Below, piece after piece: positions 49,234 to 60,873 of a stretch of DNA of 64,000 bases. Position 1 is the stretch's first letter. Each line of letters opens with the position of its first letter. Under the pieces are notes generated by a model, which saw only the letters and a program-made list of their open reading frames with translations, made no database searches and was not told where the DNA came from. The position numbers and the translations under genes were made by a program. Source of the stretch: Dioscorea cayenensis subsp. rotundata (lineage: Eukaryota > Streptophyta > Magnoliopsida > Dioscoreales > Dioscoreaceae); NCBI RefSeq assembly GCF_009730915.1, contig NC_052488.1, positions 22,438,305 through 22,502,304 on the forward strand, in the 5' to 3' direction.

Positions 49234-50766
49234 ATGAAACCCTTGTTATCAAAACTTCATCTCTTTGCTACACAGGCGGCTCATGCTCATGAGCTCAAAT
49301 CCGGATCATTGATTCATCAATCACAGCTAGTTCACGCTTATTGTTCTCATGGCGCATTCTCATATGCCCGCCAGCTGTTCGACGAAATGTCGCACTGGGA
49401 TATTGTATCAGGCACATCGATCATCAGCTCCTTCGTGCGCCACAAACGCTACGGTGACGCGATTTCTCTCTTCTCGCGCTTGCTTTTGCTTGGTATTCGG
49501 CCTAATGAGTTCACATTCGGGACGGCATTGCATGCCTCTACTGTACTTGGTGATCTCAACGTTGGCAAGCAGCTCCATGCTTGTATTACCAAAATGGGTC
49601 TCCAATCTAATGTGTTTGTTGGCAGTTCGCTTCTTGATCACTATTCAAAGTTAGGCACAATCAAAGAAGCACGGTACACATTCAAAGGTATTCATGACCC
49701 CAATGTTGTTGCTTACACTGCATTGATCAATGGGTACTTGAAGAATGCTGAATTTGATAATGCACTTAAACTGTTTGCGAAAATGCCTGAAAGAAATGTA
49801 GTTTCTTGGAATGCTGTGATTGGTGGTTGTAGTCAAATGGGTCTCAATGAGGAGTCGGTGAACCTTTTCGTCAAAATGTGCAGAGATGGAGTGAAGCCTA
49901 CTGACTCTACGTTTGCTAGTCTTTTCAGTGCAGCTGCTAATATAGCTGTTCTTGGCCTAGGAAGGAGCTTTCATTCTTCAGCAATAAAATCCCTGGCTAA
50001 GTTCGATGTGTTTGTCGGCAATTCTCTCATTAGCTTCTACTCAAAGTGTGGTTGTTTGGAAGACAGTGTCAAAGTGTTTGATAGAGTCAAAGACAGGAAT
50101 ATAGTCTCTTGGAATGCTGTGATTTGTGGGTATGCACAGAATGGTAATGGGATTAAGGCCCTTGAGTACTTCAAAAGGATGCGGCTTTCTGGATTTAAAC
50201 CGAATAGTGTTACTCTACTTGGTCTGTTGTTTGGTTGTAATCATGCAGGTTTAGTAGATGATGGCTATTCTTGTTTCAAATTGGCAATGACTGAAGAGCC
50301 CAGCATACTAAAACCCGAGCATTATGCTTGTGTTGTCAATCTGCTTTCGCGCTCTGGCCGATTCAATGAGGCCAAAAGGTTTCTTCAGGAGCTTCCTTTT
50401 GATCCAGGGATCGGTTTTTGGAAGTCCCTCTTGGGAGGATGTCAGATTCATTTGAATAAGGAACTGGCTGATGCCATTACTCATAGAATTCTGGAATTGG
50501 ATCCTAAGGACATATCATCTTATGTTCAACTTTCTAATGTGTACTCCTCTGCGGGTAAATGGCAGAATGTGTCAGCAATCAGAAGAGAGATGAAAGAAAG
50601 AGGTATGAAGACAGTTCCTGGATGCAGCTGGATTGAAGTCAAGAACAAGGTCCATGTGTTCTTCAATGCAGATAGAAGGCACTCTCAGACAGATGAAATA
50701 TATGAGACTTTGATGGCTTTCATGGCTACTTTGGAGAGCAAGCCCTTCAGTGACTTACATTATTGA
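49234..50766 (+). CDS. PLS-class pentatricopeptide repeat protein (E subgroup)
   Basis: An intronless 510-residue organellar RNA-binding protein. Repeats of P, L and S type run through most of the chain, for example YTALINGYLKNAEFDNALKLF, NVVSWNAVIGGCSQMG and NIVSWNAVICGYAQNG. The C-terminal E/E+ region includes PGCSWIEVKNKVHVFF and HSQTDEIYETL. There is no DYW deaminase domain, so it would act as an editing-site recognition factor recruiting a DYW partner. The N-terminus is short and only weakly transit-like, and mitochondria are the usual site for such proteins. It lies 246 bases after the dehydratase on the same strand. It resembles the Arabidopsis At5g42450 type from memory, which I could not test. 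Confidence 0.93.
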   Translation: MKPLLSKLHLFATQAAHAHELKSGSLIHQSQLVHAYCSHGAFSYARQLFDEMSHWDIVSGTSIISSFVRHKRYGDAISLFSRLLLLGIRPNEFTFGTALHASTVLGDLNVGKQLHACITKMGLQSNVFVGSSLLDHYSKLGTIKEARYTFKGIHDPNVVAYTALINGYLKNAEFDNALKLFAKMPERNVVSWNAVIGGCSQMGLNEESVNLFVKMCRDGVKPTDSTFASLFSAAANIAVLGLGRSFHSSAIKSLAKFDVFVGNSLISFYSKCGCLEDSVKVFDRVKDRNIVSWNAVICGYAQNGNGIKALEYFKRMRLSGFKPNSVTLLGLLFGCNHAGLVDDGYSCFKLAMTEEPSILKPEHYACVVNLLSRSGRFNEAKRFLQELPFDPGIGFWKSLLGGCQIHLNKELADAITHRILELDPKDISSYVQLSNVYSSAGKWQNVSAIRREMKERGMKTVPGCSWIEVKNKVHVFFNADRRHSQTDEIYETLMAFMATLESKPFSDLHY

Positions 50767-51188
50767 GGTTTTGTTGAAAAACTGAAAATTCAAAGTTGCA
50801 GTTTTCAATCATACTCATTATTAAAGTGAAGGTCTTCAACCTTGCTGACTGGCTGACTGCTAATTGCTTCAATGAAAGTATCGGTCAAATGCACCATCTG
50901 GTATATATGCATGCATTTTGCGGAAATATTATTCTGCCGAGGGATACCATTTTGACTTGTTGTTCAAGCATGGCTGACTGCATTTTTATCACTATAATAT
51001 GTGGGTCTTTATCTCTGGAGTACAAGTAAATGAAGCTTATCCGTGGGGTTGTGTTGATGTGTGACCACATCTTGAAGATGAGGTTCATGTACTTGCCCAT
51101 TCCTCACTTTCAAACAGATATGCATATACATGTATATATAAGCAGTTTCTGAAGCTATTTTCCGTCTTCATTTGGGAATTCTAATTGA
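50767..51188 (+). promoter_or_regulatory. PPR-RIBA intergenic region with RIBA TATA box
   Basis: This 422-bp spacer holds the PPR 3' end and the RIBA promoter. TATATATAAG (51133-51142) lies about 47 bases before the RIBA ATG, predicting a leader of roughly 20-30 nt. Confidence 0.5.
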
Positions 51189-53448
51189 ATGGACTCCCTT
51201 CTGCTGAGACCCTCTTCTATGTTACTTAACACCATACTCAGCTCAAGGTACTGTTTTTTTTTATATGGTGTTGAAGTGCTTGTTTTTTCCATCACTCAGA
51301 AATTGAGGTATGTTTCTTCTTTTTTTGGATAATTTTCAGATACCAGCAACCCTACAATTTGCCGTTAAGGTTGTGCAAGAAAGGATGGTTGAAATTTGGA
51401 TGTTATGCCATTGGAGGAGGCAGCTTGGGTAATTCAGAGTCTACAGAAGGAGGCTCTTTGAAGGGAAAAGATAATGGATACTTCTTTAGTGATTTTGATG
51501 GATCAGGTGTATCTTTTGGGACTCTTAGTGCTGCGATAACCCATGAAACTGTAGATTTTTTTGTCAGTGATACAGAGGGTGACCCAGACCGCCCATCCGA
51601 AGGCTTTTCCTCAATTGATCAGGCCATCAAGGCTTTGCACCGGGGACAGGTCAGCTTTAAATTCTTTCTGTCTACATGCATAGTAGGAAGAAAAAACCGA
51701 TGCTCCTCAACATGCTGAATTTCTTAATTTTTTGTTCATTGATACTAATGAGTTGTAGCAGTAAAAGTTTAACTCATTTGTGTTCTCTAGTTTGTCATTG
51801 CTGTAGATGATGAAAATGAAGATGTTGAAGGAGATCTTATCATGGCAGCAACTCTAGCAAATCCTAAGGCTATTGCTTTCATGATCAGGCATGGTTCTGG
51901 GATCGTATCTGTGGGCATGAAGGAAGAGGACTTGGAGAGGCTCATGCTTCCTATGATGTCTCCCATCACTGAAATTGAGGATCTTTCAGCTGCTGCTTCC
52001 ACTGTGACAGTGGTAAACATAAAAACTGATGCATCTTTCATTGATTCATCAAATTAAATGTGTTTTGAATTTTGAATCATAGTTCTATCATAGTTTTGTT
52101 GATCTTATTTATTTAGGATGTTAGAGTGGGAATATCAACTGGAGTGTCAGCTGCCGATCGAGCGAAAACAATTCTTGCACTTTCTTCTCCTGATTCTAAA
52201 CCTGGAGATTTTAGGAGACCAGGTCATGTTTTTCCTCTTAGATATAGAAATGGAGGTGTTCTAAAGAGAGCTGGTCATACTGAGGCATCTGTTGATTTGG
52301 TTATGCTGGCCGGGTTGCGCTCTGTCTCTGTTCTTTCTACCATTGTTGATCCAGAGGATGGTTCCATTGCTCGTTTGCCTGCTCTTAGAAGGATGGCAGA
52401 GGAAAATGGTTTGCCGATCATATCGATCACCGATTTGATTCGGTGAGAATGTGGTAATGTTTGTAACACAATATAACTAGAAAAGCATAATGATCTCTTG
52501 TCTAATAAATTTTTCAGGTATAGGAGGAAGCGGGAAAAACTGGTTGAAAAAATTGCAACTTCCCGTTTGCCAACAAAATGGGGCCTCTTTGAAGCTTATT
52601 GTTATAGGTCCAAGTTAGATGGAACTGAGCACATTGCTGTTGTGAAGGTACAATATTTGTTCTCGGTTCATTTGTTCCGGAAAAAAAAATCTTCACGGGA
52701 CATGGTTTATATTGTGATTTTTCATGAATTAGCTTCACAAGAAACATTTGCAACAAAACTATTTTTAGTAGTCGAATCTTTGCTTTGAACTCAACAGGGC
52801 AATATAGGAGATGGGCAAGATGTACTTGTAAGAGTGCATTCCGAATGCTTGACTGGTGACATACTTGGTTCTACTAGATGTGATTGCGGCAATCAGCTGG
52901 CATTCTCGATGCAACTGATTGAACAGGCAGGCAGAGGAGTTCTAGTCTATCTTCGCGGTCATGAAGGACGAGGCATTGGATTAGGCCAAAAACTCCGAGC
53001 ATACAATTTGCAGGACCAAGGACATGACACGGTAGAAGCAAATGTTGAGCTTGGATTAGCCATTGATGCTCGAGAGTATGGGATTGGGGCACAGGTGAAT
53101 GTTGAGATCTTTTTTATTTTTTTATTTTTTTTCTTTCTCATTCTTTCTGAGAGTTTAAATAAATAAACAAACACGAGACATGAAGCTCTTCATGAACTTG
53201 TTGAGCAGATATTGAGGGATATTGGAGTTCAAACGATGCGATTGATGACGAACAATCCAGCCAAGTTTATTGGTCTCAAGGGATATGGGCTGGCCGTTAT
53301 TGGGAGGGTTCCCGTTATATCACCGATAACTAAAGAAAATCAGAGATACCTGGAGACAAAGCGTACCAAAATGGGCCATGTTTATGGTTCTGATTTGCCT
53401 GGGAATCTTCCTGGATTCAATGAACCAGATGATAAGAGTACAGAGTAG
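51189..53448 (+). CDS. RIBA3: RIBA3-like GTP cyclohydrolase II with altered DHBP-synthase domain
   Basis: A plastid riboflavin-pathway protein. Coding exons are 51189-51247, 51340-51649, 51791-52012, 52117-52442, 52518-52647, 52798-53094 and 53209-53448, giving 527 residues. The first ~60 residues are transit-peptide-like. The DHBP-synthase domain (about 124-330) keeps [24 protein letters not shown] and [11 protein letters not shown]. Its catalytic loop reads [10 protein letters not shown] at 129-138, where active enzymes have DDEDRENEGD, so the Arg-Glu-Asn core is lost. The GTP cyclohydrolase II domain (about 335-510) is intact: zinc Cys at 366, 377 and 379 ([14 protein letters not shown]), then [17 protein letters not shown] and [12 protein letters not shown]. 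Arabidopsis RIBA3 is known to keep only GTP cyclohydrolase II activity, and this protein matches that type. Confidence 0.93.
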
Positions 53449-54646
53449 TGATAGTTAACATTCATTATATACCATCAACACCATTCTTAAAGATGTCCTT
53501 TTGCATTGCTGTACATTATACAAGTGCAAAATAAGCTGGCATAACAATTAACCTTTTTTATTTTTTAGTGCTAAAGGAGTTACAAACTTGGAAAAAGTAA
53601 AAAAATTAAAAAACTTAAATTGAGAACCTTGCAATGGTCTTCAAGCCATTTTCCTAGCAAACACAAAACCACTGCCTCCATACATTCACTCCATTTTGCC
53701 ATTAGTCACATATTTGTATTCATAAACACAACACACATTCCTAGAACCGCTTTCTGTGAGAGTAAAAGGATTTCTCAAAATTATCTCTTTCATCCCTTCT
53801 CGAGTTCATTCAAACACAAAAAATACCAAATGCTTCCCACCAAAAAATAAAAAAAATTTAAAAAAACCTTGGATACCAGAGCAGTATTTTGGAACCAGTT
53901 TGGAATCTGGATGGAGATAACAAATAAACATCCCACCACCTCCGCTGTCTCCATTTAACACCGTCTGCAAATGTGTTTTTTCTTGGAATGAACCTTCCTA
54001 TCACCGGCAACAACTACTCAAACTTTAAATGCACTTTCGCAAACATTTAACCTTCTTTTGATGAACACAATGATTACTTACATATTAACACAAGCAACAG
54101 ACTTCTAAAAGTAGACCATACATAAATGGTACAATATAAATTCTAAATAAAACTTACACTGACATGAGATTCACAAACTTCTATTATTCAAACACACAAT
54201 TTCATGAACAATCAAAAAAGGGGAGAAAAATTGTCAGAAATAGTACTCTAAAAAGCGCTCCTTTGGTGCTTATTAAGTACATTACACTGCAACTCGAACC
54301 TTCAAAATCACAATCAAAATAAAATAAACTAAACAACAACAAAACAAACGGAACTCATGAATAATAAAACCTACCTCAACTTCAAAAGATCAAATTTCAG
54401 ACCAAGAATATAAATATAAGAACAATCATAAACAATATTAATATTAATAAAGATAATTTAAAAAAAAAAAAAAAAGGAAACAAGTGAGCAAATTTTCATG
54501 ATTCCTAATCCAACCACAACTATCCATTAAAGTTTCAAAGGGAATGAAACTACAAAGGATCAGTACATCTATCTGAAATCCAACAAACTACATGCACGGT
54601 GAAAAAACAAAGAGAGTAATCAAAGCCCCGAAATCAAAGCAACAAT
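53449..54646. other. Intergenic region between convergent RIBA and H2A genes
   Basis: RIBA 3' UTR and, from the right, the H2A 3' UTR, separated by A-rich sequence. It contains only short frames and no recognisable gene. Confidence 0.6.
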
Positions 54647-55173
54647 TCAAGCCTTCTTGGGTGATTTGGTGGCCTTAGATGGCGATTTAGGCTCTTTGGC
54701 AGCAGTCGATCTCTTGGGCAACAACACTGGATTGATATTCGGCAGCACTCCACCATGAGCGATGGTAACCCCAGCCAACAGCTTCCCCAACTCCTCATCA
54801 TTCCTCACCGCCAACAACAGATGCCTGGGAATGATCCGATTCTTCTTGTTATCTCTCGCTGCGTTCCCCGCAAGCTCCAGCACCTAAAACACCATGAAAT
54901 TCGAAAACCCAGCTCAGATCTGGCGATCTACAGAAAAATCCAGCAGAGTACTGAGAAATATACCTCAGCGGCGAGGTATTCAAGGACGGCAGCGAGGTAG
55001 ACGGGGGCACCGGAGCCTACGCGCTGGGAATAGCGGCCTTTCTTGAGAAACCGACCGATACGACCAACTGGGAACTGGAGACCGGCCTTCACGGAGCGGG
55101 AGACGGGCTTCTTCTTGGGGCCACCGCCCTTCCGGCCGCCGGCGCCCTTCTTCACCTTGCTGCTTCCGTCCAT
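54647..55173 (-). CDS. H2A.W: Histone H2A.W
   Basis: A core histone variant of plant heterochromatin. Two coding exons, 55173-54964 and 54883-54647, give 148 residues. The fold is intact: basic tail, [21 protein letters not shown], the [20 protein letters not shown] helix, the acidic patch around [10 protein letters not shown] and [15 protein letters not shown]. The extended C-terminus carries KSPSK (136-140) and a terminal KSPKKA (143-148). The SPKK motif at the C-terminus defines H2A.W, which binds linker DNA and favours chromatin fibre contacts. The single intron after residue 70 suits plant H2A variants. It converges on RIBA. Confidence 0.96.
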
Positions 55174-55247
55174 GGTTGTCTTCGAGAGGAGACGCTCGAG
55201 GGTTTCGGTGTCGGAAAGGTGAGATCGGAAACGAAGGCGAAACGGAG

Positions 55248-55351
55248 CTTTTATATTGGATCGAAGAGAGCCAACTCACTCTAATGGAGTGATTTTGGCC
55301 GTTGGATTTATGCTTGATGGACGGCTGAAAATTATTTTGGAGCGATCCGCG
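55248..55351 (-). promoter_or_regulatory. H2A.W promoter: TATA and histone octamer
   Basis: On the minus strand TATAAAAG (55255-55248) predicts a start near 55225. The perfect histone octamer CGCGGATC lies upstream at 55351-55344. This octamer directs S-phase and meristem expression of plant histone genes. Confidence 0.8.
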
Positions 55352-55379
55352 TGTGCTTCTGTTAGCCAATGAGAGAATT

Positions 55380-56171
55380 TTGAACTTGTTCTATGGTGGT
55401 AAATAAAAATAAATATTTATAAGTAAATGTGGAATAAGTTATTTGGAGATAAATAGAATTAATCATTTAAACCGTTGGATTTATGCTTAATTATTTTCTG
55501 GGAGATGTAAGATTATTAAGCAATAATTGTTGTTAGTAATGTTAATGATGTTTTATAAATATTGAAGCAATAAAAGATTAAATGTATTGAACGAAAAAAA
55601 AAAATTTTGCTCTTGTTTTTCATTTGAGCTGTTTAAATCTTACTCAATGGGAATCGAATGTATAGAATATATTAAATCTAATAAAAATAAATTACAATTA
55701 TTTATTTATTTATTTATTTATTTAATATTACATTTTATGTGTTTGTTCATAATATTGAGTAATTAAGAGAGTAACACAGACAACAGTGTTAAATTAAAAA
55801 TATTTCAAAATTTTAATTAATTAACAGAATATCGTAGTAATGACTGCTTCTATAGTGCAATAGTTGGTATTAAATTGTTTTTTTAACTTAAAAGTCAAGA
55901 GTTTAATTTTATAGCTTCTTCACATTTAAATGTAAATGTTTATTTTCATGTATATAATTAAATATGGTTTAAATTATAACTAATATTTCGTTTATTTTAC
56001 TAAAGGCGATCCTCACAAGTTTTAATCGTAATTAGACTTATCAACGAAAGTAAATAATTCATGTAACAATAAGATAAAAATATGGAACCATAAAATCACT
56101 CATCATAGTATTTATTTGTTTTTTTTTTAAGTGAATAAATTATAAATTATTAAAAACATGATACAATCTCT

Positions 56172-56202
<31 letters not shown>

Positions 56203-57225
56203 TACGAAACGTTCAATTGCAGACGTTCATAGTTGAGCATTGTAGTAATGGTAAAGAGAGTCACTGATGGAATAAGCATTGGGTGTGTTGTTTAGGATTA
56301 TATATATATATATTTGACAAATGGCGACAAACATTGTCTTATAAGGGGGTGTTAAAAAGACAGGCATGCATGGTAGTGCACTAATTACGGTATTTTAACG
56401 ATCCCTATATATGGAATTACCATGTGAGACAGGTTAACTTGCAGGACAGTTAAGTCATATTATGTACGCCCAATATGATATATCAATGATCACAACTCCA
56501 CGATGGTAAATCCCCTCAACCTCGCAACTTTAGAGGGGATGAAGAAAACAACTATTCATCGAAGCATTTTTGTTAATTACATTAGAGCTTAATTTTAAAA
56601 AAAATAAAAATAAGAAAAAAACCATATGGAGTGACGTAAGATATACAAATAACCTGAATACAAGAGTAGTCCCTACACCTATCCGATTGGACAGGCCTGA
56701 TGATCCAGACGGTGTTTTTCGTCTGTCCAGCTTTTATCTTTGGCTTTTCCTCGTTTTCTCGTACGTTGTTGTTATGTTGTACTTAGTTTTGCTCATCACC
56801 TCTGGTGAGAGGACTGTTCTACTACGAACGCTGGCAGTTGTCAACAGTGCAAATATAAGAGATAGAGAGAGGAATGGGCAGGTTACAATCGCAATCTACG
56901 ATTCAGATAAAAACCATCATGCTATAAACAATATTCATATGATTTATATCAAAATACAATATATCTAATTTTTCACTATGTTACTGTTTATAAGCATAGT
57001 ATTACTATTCAGTTGAATGGTACTGACCAATGGATAACAATATAATGGTTGATGACCAACTTGTGTAGATTGTAAATATGAGGGAGTGCGTAGATGATGC
57101 ATCATATATATATATATATATATATAATGATTTACAACTATATCCGAATAAGCCTATCTATCAACTAATAACAAATTTAATAACAATTACTAAAGATATC
57201 AAGAAAGTGTTTGTAACAGTTGTTA
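55380..57225. other. AT-rich intergenic DNA
   Basis: Long AT-rich stretch with (ATTT)n near 55700, (TA)n at 56175-56202 and 57104-57126, and A-runs. A 132-codon open stretch at 56570-56968 has no ATG at its start and no domain, and is not called. A CCGTTGGATTTATGCTT segment near 55472 repeats one at about 55300 in the H2A promoter. Confidence 0.5.
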
Positions 57226-57229
57226 TCTT

Positions 57230-58960
57230 GCCCGTTTAGAGCCTGATGAACTCGAAGCCAAAATCGAAAATGTAGAAACTGATGTGAAGTCAAGGCTTGG
57301 TGAATATGTGACTTGATCATTGGAAGAAAAGAACCATACTTAAAATGGTTAATTAGCTTGCAATCTTTTGTCTAATAAAATGGTAATTAAGTTCCATGTG
57401 TTTAGCACATCCATGAAAGACAGGATTAAAAGTGAGATAAATTGGTCTAATATTATCACACTACAATGTAATTGGATTAGCTAAGGGTAAACCTAAACCA
57501 ATTTCTAGAAACAAAGATGACAACCATATTAGCTCAACACCTATAGTAGCCAAGGGCTTGTATTTATTTTTCAGCAGACGATCAGGCAATTATAAGTTGT
57601 TTTTTGGCATCCCATGAGACTAAATTCTTTCCAAAAAATACACCATAACACTTATATAATCAATCTCTTATCATTTGGGCACCGTACCAATCATTGTAAT
57701 AAAATAATGTAAATTAAGAGAGGGAGAGGGGCAAACCATACTATATTATAGCTCAATAATCTTTTAGTTGCTCGCCAATGAGCATCAGTAGGACAATGCA
57801 TAAACTGACACAATTTATGCAATGCATCAACGGTTTGCTAATTAACATCACCACTAGTACCTGAATATTAATAGTGCCTATAGTTTTAGATAATATTGGT
57901 GAACTAGCCAAGGTTGCAGAACATGGCTTACTCCTTCTTTAGTTCTTTGTATTCTTGAGTAAACCCTAAATGTATTTGCTTTGAGACACAGTGATCACAG
58001 TTAGAGATGGACGAGAAAGTGATTTTGTAGTTGAAGAACAAATTGATAAATGAGATGTTTGAGATGTGCATATAATTAATGACAGTATCATCCGTGTAAA
58101 TAATAACAAATAATTTGCTATAACTCAAAACTAAGCAGAACAGTGAATAATCACCCTTTGATGCCCACAATCCAAGAGAATGAAGGAAATTACTCAACTT
58201 GAGAAACCATGCATGCTCGTGCTTGCTTTAAACCATACAATGATTTATTCAATTTGCAAAACGATGTATGGTTTGCTTTGTCAACAAAACCAACCGGTTG
58301 AGCTATGAATATCTCTTCATCAAGGTTGTCATGAAAAAAACATTAGAAATATCCAATTGCCACAATGACCAAACCACATAGTAAATTGCCAAGCTTAATA
58401 GAGTTCTAATAGTAGTAGTCTTTATCATCAGCTTGAAGTTCTCATACTAATCCACATAGTAAATTGCTAAGTCTAGCTTTGTAATTAGCAACGTACTACA
58501 CCATCCGAAGAATTTCTTTTGATTATGGAAAACCCATTTATTTCAAATGATATTTTATCAGGTGGATAAGGAAAGTTAGGAAACAAGGCTCCAAGTTTTA
58601 GTATTTATCAAGTCATGAAACTCATCAAACATAACTTTTCTCCATGCTTCAACATTATTGGCTTGTGAAAAAGTAGTGGGTTCAGTTTGCAAGTGGTTGA
58701 AGGATGTGATAATAAGGGGATGTTTAGTCACTGTATTTGTTTGGTGTGGGTTCATACTAGAAAGACTGAACGATCATGTGATATATTGAGTACGTTGATT
58801 AGTAGAATTGCCTGAGAATAGATTAAGTTCGGTGTCTTAATTGTGGTTAATTGTAGATGAAATGATCTTGGGATATGTATTAAGATCAATGAGATCAGGA
58901 TCGGACTTATGTTTGGATAAGTTAATTTTTTGGTAGGAAAAGATGACATATACAAAGTTG
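57230..58960 (-). mobile_element. Ty1/copia LTR-retrotransposon pol fossil
   Basis: Minus-strand remnants of a copia-type reverse transcriptase/RNase H region occur in the expected order: a VEAWRKVMFDEFHDL-like RT start (about 58.6-58.7 kb), a LSNFLHSLGLWASKGDYSLF and YTDDT-like active-site area (about 58.0-58.2 kb), and a LCQFMHCPTDAHWRATKRLL-like segment (about 57.78-57.85 kb). The spacing is close to that of a copia pol gene. No LTRs or target duplication are visible, so the ends are approximate. It is heavily broken and old. Confidence 0.8.
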
Positions 58961-59241
58961 ATCAATCTTCAAGAAATATCATGATCAAATTCAACAAATT
59001 CCAAAAAGAAAAAAAAACAAAGTGGTCGATACACTTGCATGACTTGATCACATGAGATAACACAATCACAATTTGAAGGCACAATTTACATCTACATCTG
59101 CAAAATTTTTAAAATTCTTTGATATAATAATTATGGCCACGGTTGTTAGACAACTCGACAATCTCTTCTAAAGTGAAAAACAAAAATTGATGTTAATAAT
59201 AGTCACTCGTCATTATATAGTAAATATAAGATGCCCATTTA

Positions 59242-59275
<34 letters not shown>

Positions 59276-59589
59276 GCAGTTTTTTTCATATTTATATATG
59301 ATATGTCATATTTATACATTATTTTTTTTTTATAGATTTAATATTTTTAAATTATGCTTCTAGACTTCTATTTTTTCCACATCCAAAATTGTTTATCTTC
59401 TTAATATTTAGATTTAAAAAGGATTTAAAATTTTAAATCCTTAATATTGAGTCGGTTGTTGAATAAAATATCAATTATCTTATTAAATAAAATATATAAT
59501 ATTAAAATAATAAGATTGTAAAAATATTTTCTACCAATTAACTTCACTGTCAAGTCTTTATACATCTTCCTAAATGACGGTTTGTTGCA
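58961..59589. other. AT-rich spacer between copia and LINE remnants
   Basis: No gene is seen. A (TA)n tract spans 59244-59271. The rest is AT-rich and could include unrecognised outer parts of the copia fossil. Confidence 0.5.
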
Positions 59590-60362
59590 CAAGTCCCTCT
59601 AAATAGGAGCTTGTCCTATTAAGATTAAGATTTTTTTCTGGGTTAGTTTTAGAAAATAAGGTGCTAACCTTCGAAAATCTAGCTAAAAGGGGTTGCAACC
59701 ATATTTCTGCAACTAGTGTTCTTTGCTATGCTGCAATAGAGATGCACAACATTTGTTTTTGGACTATACTTACATAGTTAGAATATGAACGCACTTCTCT
59801 GCCCTTTTTAATTTCCCAAATGTACCGACCACCGTCAAGGAAGTTTGGTCCGCCTGAGATGCTCACAGAAATGATAGTTGTAGTGGTGTGGGAAATCTCC
59901 TCACAGGTGCGATATGGTGGAATATTTTAATTGAACGAAACGATTGCATTTTCTCATGCATAGCATCTTCTTATCTTTTGACTTAATGCAAAATTGATCA
60001 CATGCTATTTGCTTAGATAAATGCAGCGCTAGATACTTGCAAAGCCACCCTCAAGGAGTCTCTCCTGACAATCAAAAGAAGTCTTGAGTTCATGAGACCC
60101 CTTCTCCCTGCTCCTGATGGACCAAGTAACTTGCCAAGTGATCCTCCTTGATGCTACCTCTAGGGTTAACCTTTGATGTTGTCTTCACATTTTTTTCTCT
60201 CTATGTTTTTAGTTTTTGTTTGTATTTTGCCGCATCCACCCTTAGCAGACGCTTTGTTTTTCTGTTTTAGCCTATGTAATTTTTATCCCTTTTGTATTTT
60301 TTTTTCTTCAATAAAGGGCGATTTATTCACATTTATCCAAAAAATAAAAAAATAAAATAAAA
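59590..60362 (+). mobile_element. 5'-truncated L1-type LINE remnant
   Basis: The 3' end of a plant L1 ORF2 on the plus strand. A zinc-knuckle-like CNRDAQHLFL segment (about 59.74 kb) is followed by the AIWWNILIERNDCIFSHA motif (about 59.91-59.97 kb), the typical W-N-I-x-x-E-R-N-x-x-I-F signature before the end of L1 proteins. A C-terminal LLPAPDGPSNLPSDPP then ends at a TGA near 60149. A T-rich 3' UTR with AATAAAGGGCG follows and ends in an A-rich tail (60339-60362). The frame is broken by several stops and shifts upstream, so the copy is dead. Most of ORF1 and ORF2 is missing, as usual for target-primed insertion. I could not fix target duplications. Confidence 0.8.
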
Positions 60363-60744
60363 TTTATCAATCATTTTTATAATAATTTTGTGCTATTTAT
60401 CAAACATATTTCTTGACTGCTCCCCCACCTCAAGAACAAAGGCAAAATAACCCAGCAATCCTTCTTTTAAAATTATAAATATATATAAACATCAACATGT
60501 GGCTGAGCAAACAGAGGTAATTATCATAAATTGGAGGGACGCTCAAGTAATTTTAGCGTTTAAGAGAAAGGTAACACATTGAGACACACTACGACATCGG
60601 GGCGCGCTTTTTTACTATTGATACGACACGTGTTCCATTGTGATTGGTTGGAGAAAACGACGACCGAGACGATATTTCAAGAACCGCCATCGCTTCGCTT
60701 CCGAAGTTCATTCCTTTTCGCCTTCGCCTCATCGCACGCTGGTG

Positions 60745-60775
<31 letters not shown>

Positions 60776-60873
60776 GCCATTGAATCCGCTGCCCTAGATT
60801 TCCTCCCACTGATCCCCTCTTCACTCCGGCGACACCATCTCCTCCCTTTTCTCCTTTCGATCGCTTCTCCAAA
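60363..60873 (+). promoter_or_regulatory. ADF promoter and leader
   Basis: About 500 bp separate the LINE tail from the ADF start codon. A perfect G-box CACGTG lies at 60627-60632, with ATTGG (inverted CCAAT) shortly after. A (CT)n tract at 60744-60772 probably falls in the 5' leader, as in many plant housekeeping genes. No clear TATA box is seen. Confidence 0.5.

Noticed and set aside
56570-56968. 132-codon open stretch with a hydrophobic segment
   Set aside because: No ATG at the start, low-complexity lysine-rich beginning, no recognised domain and AT-rich surroundings.
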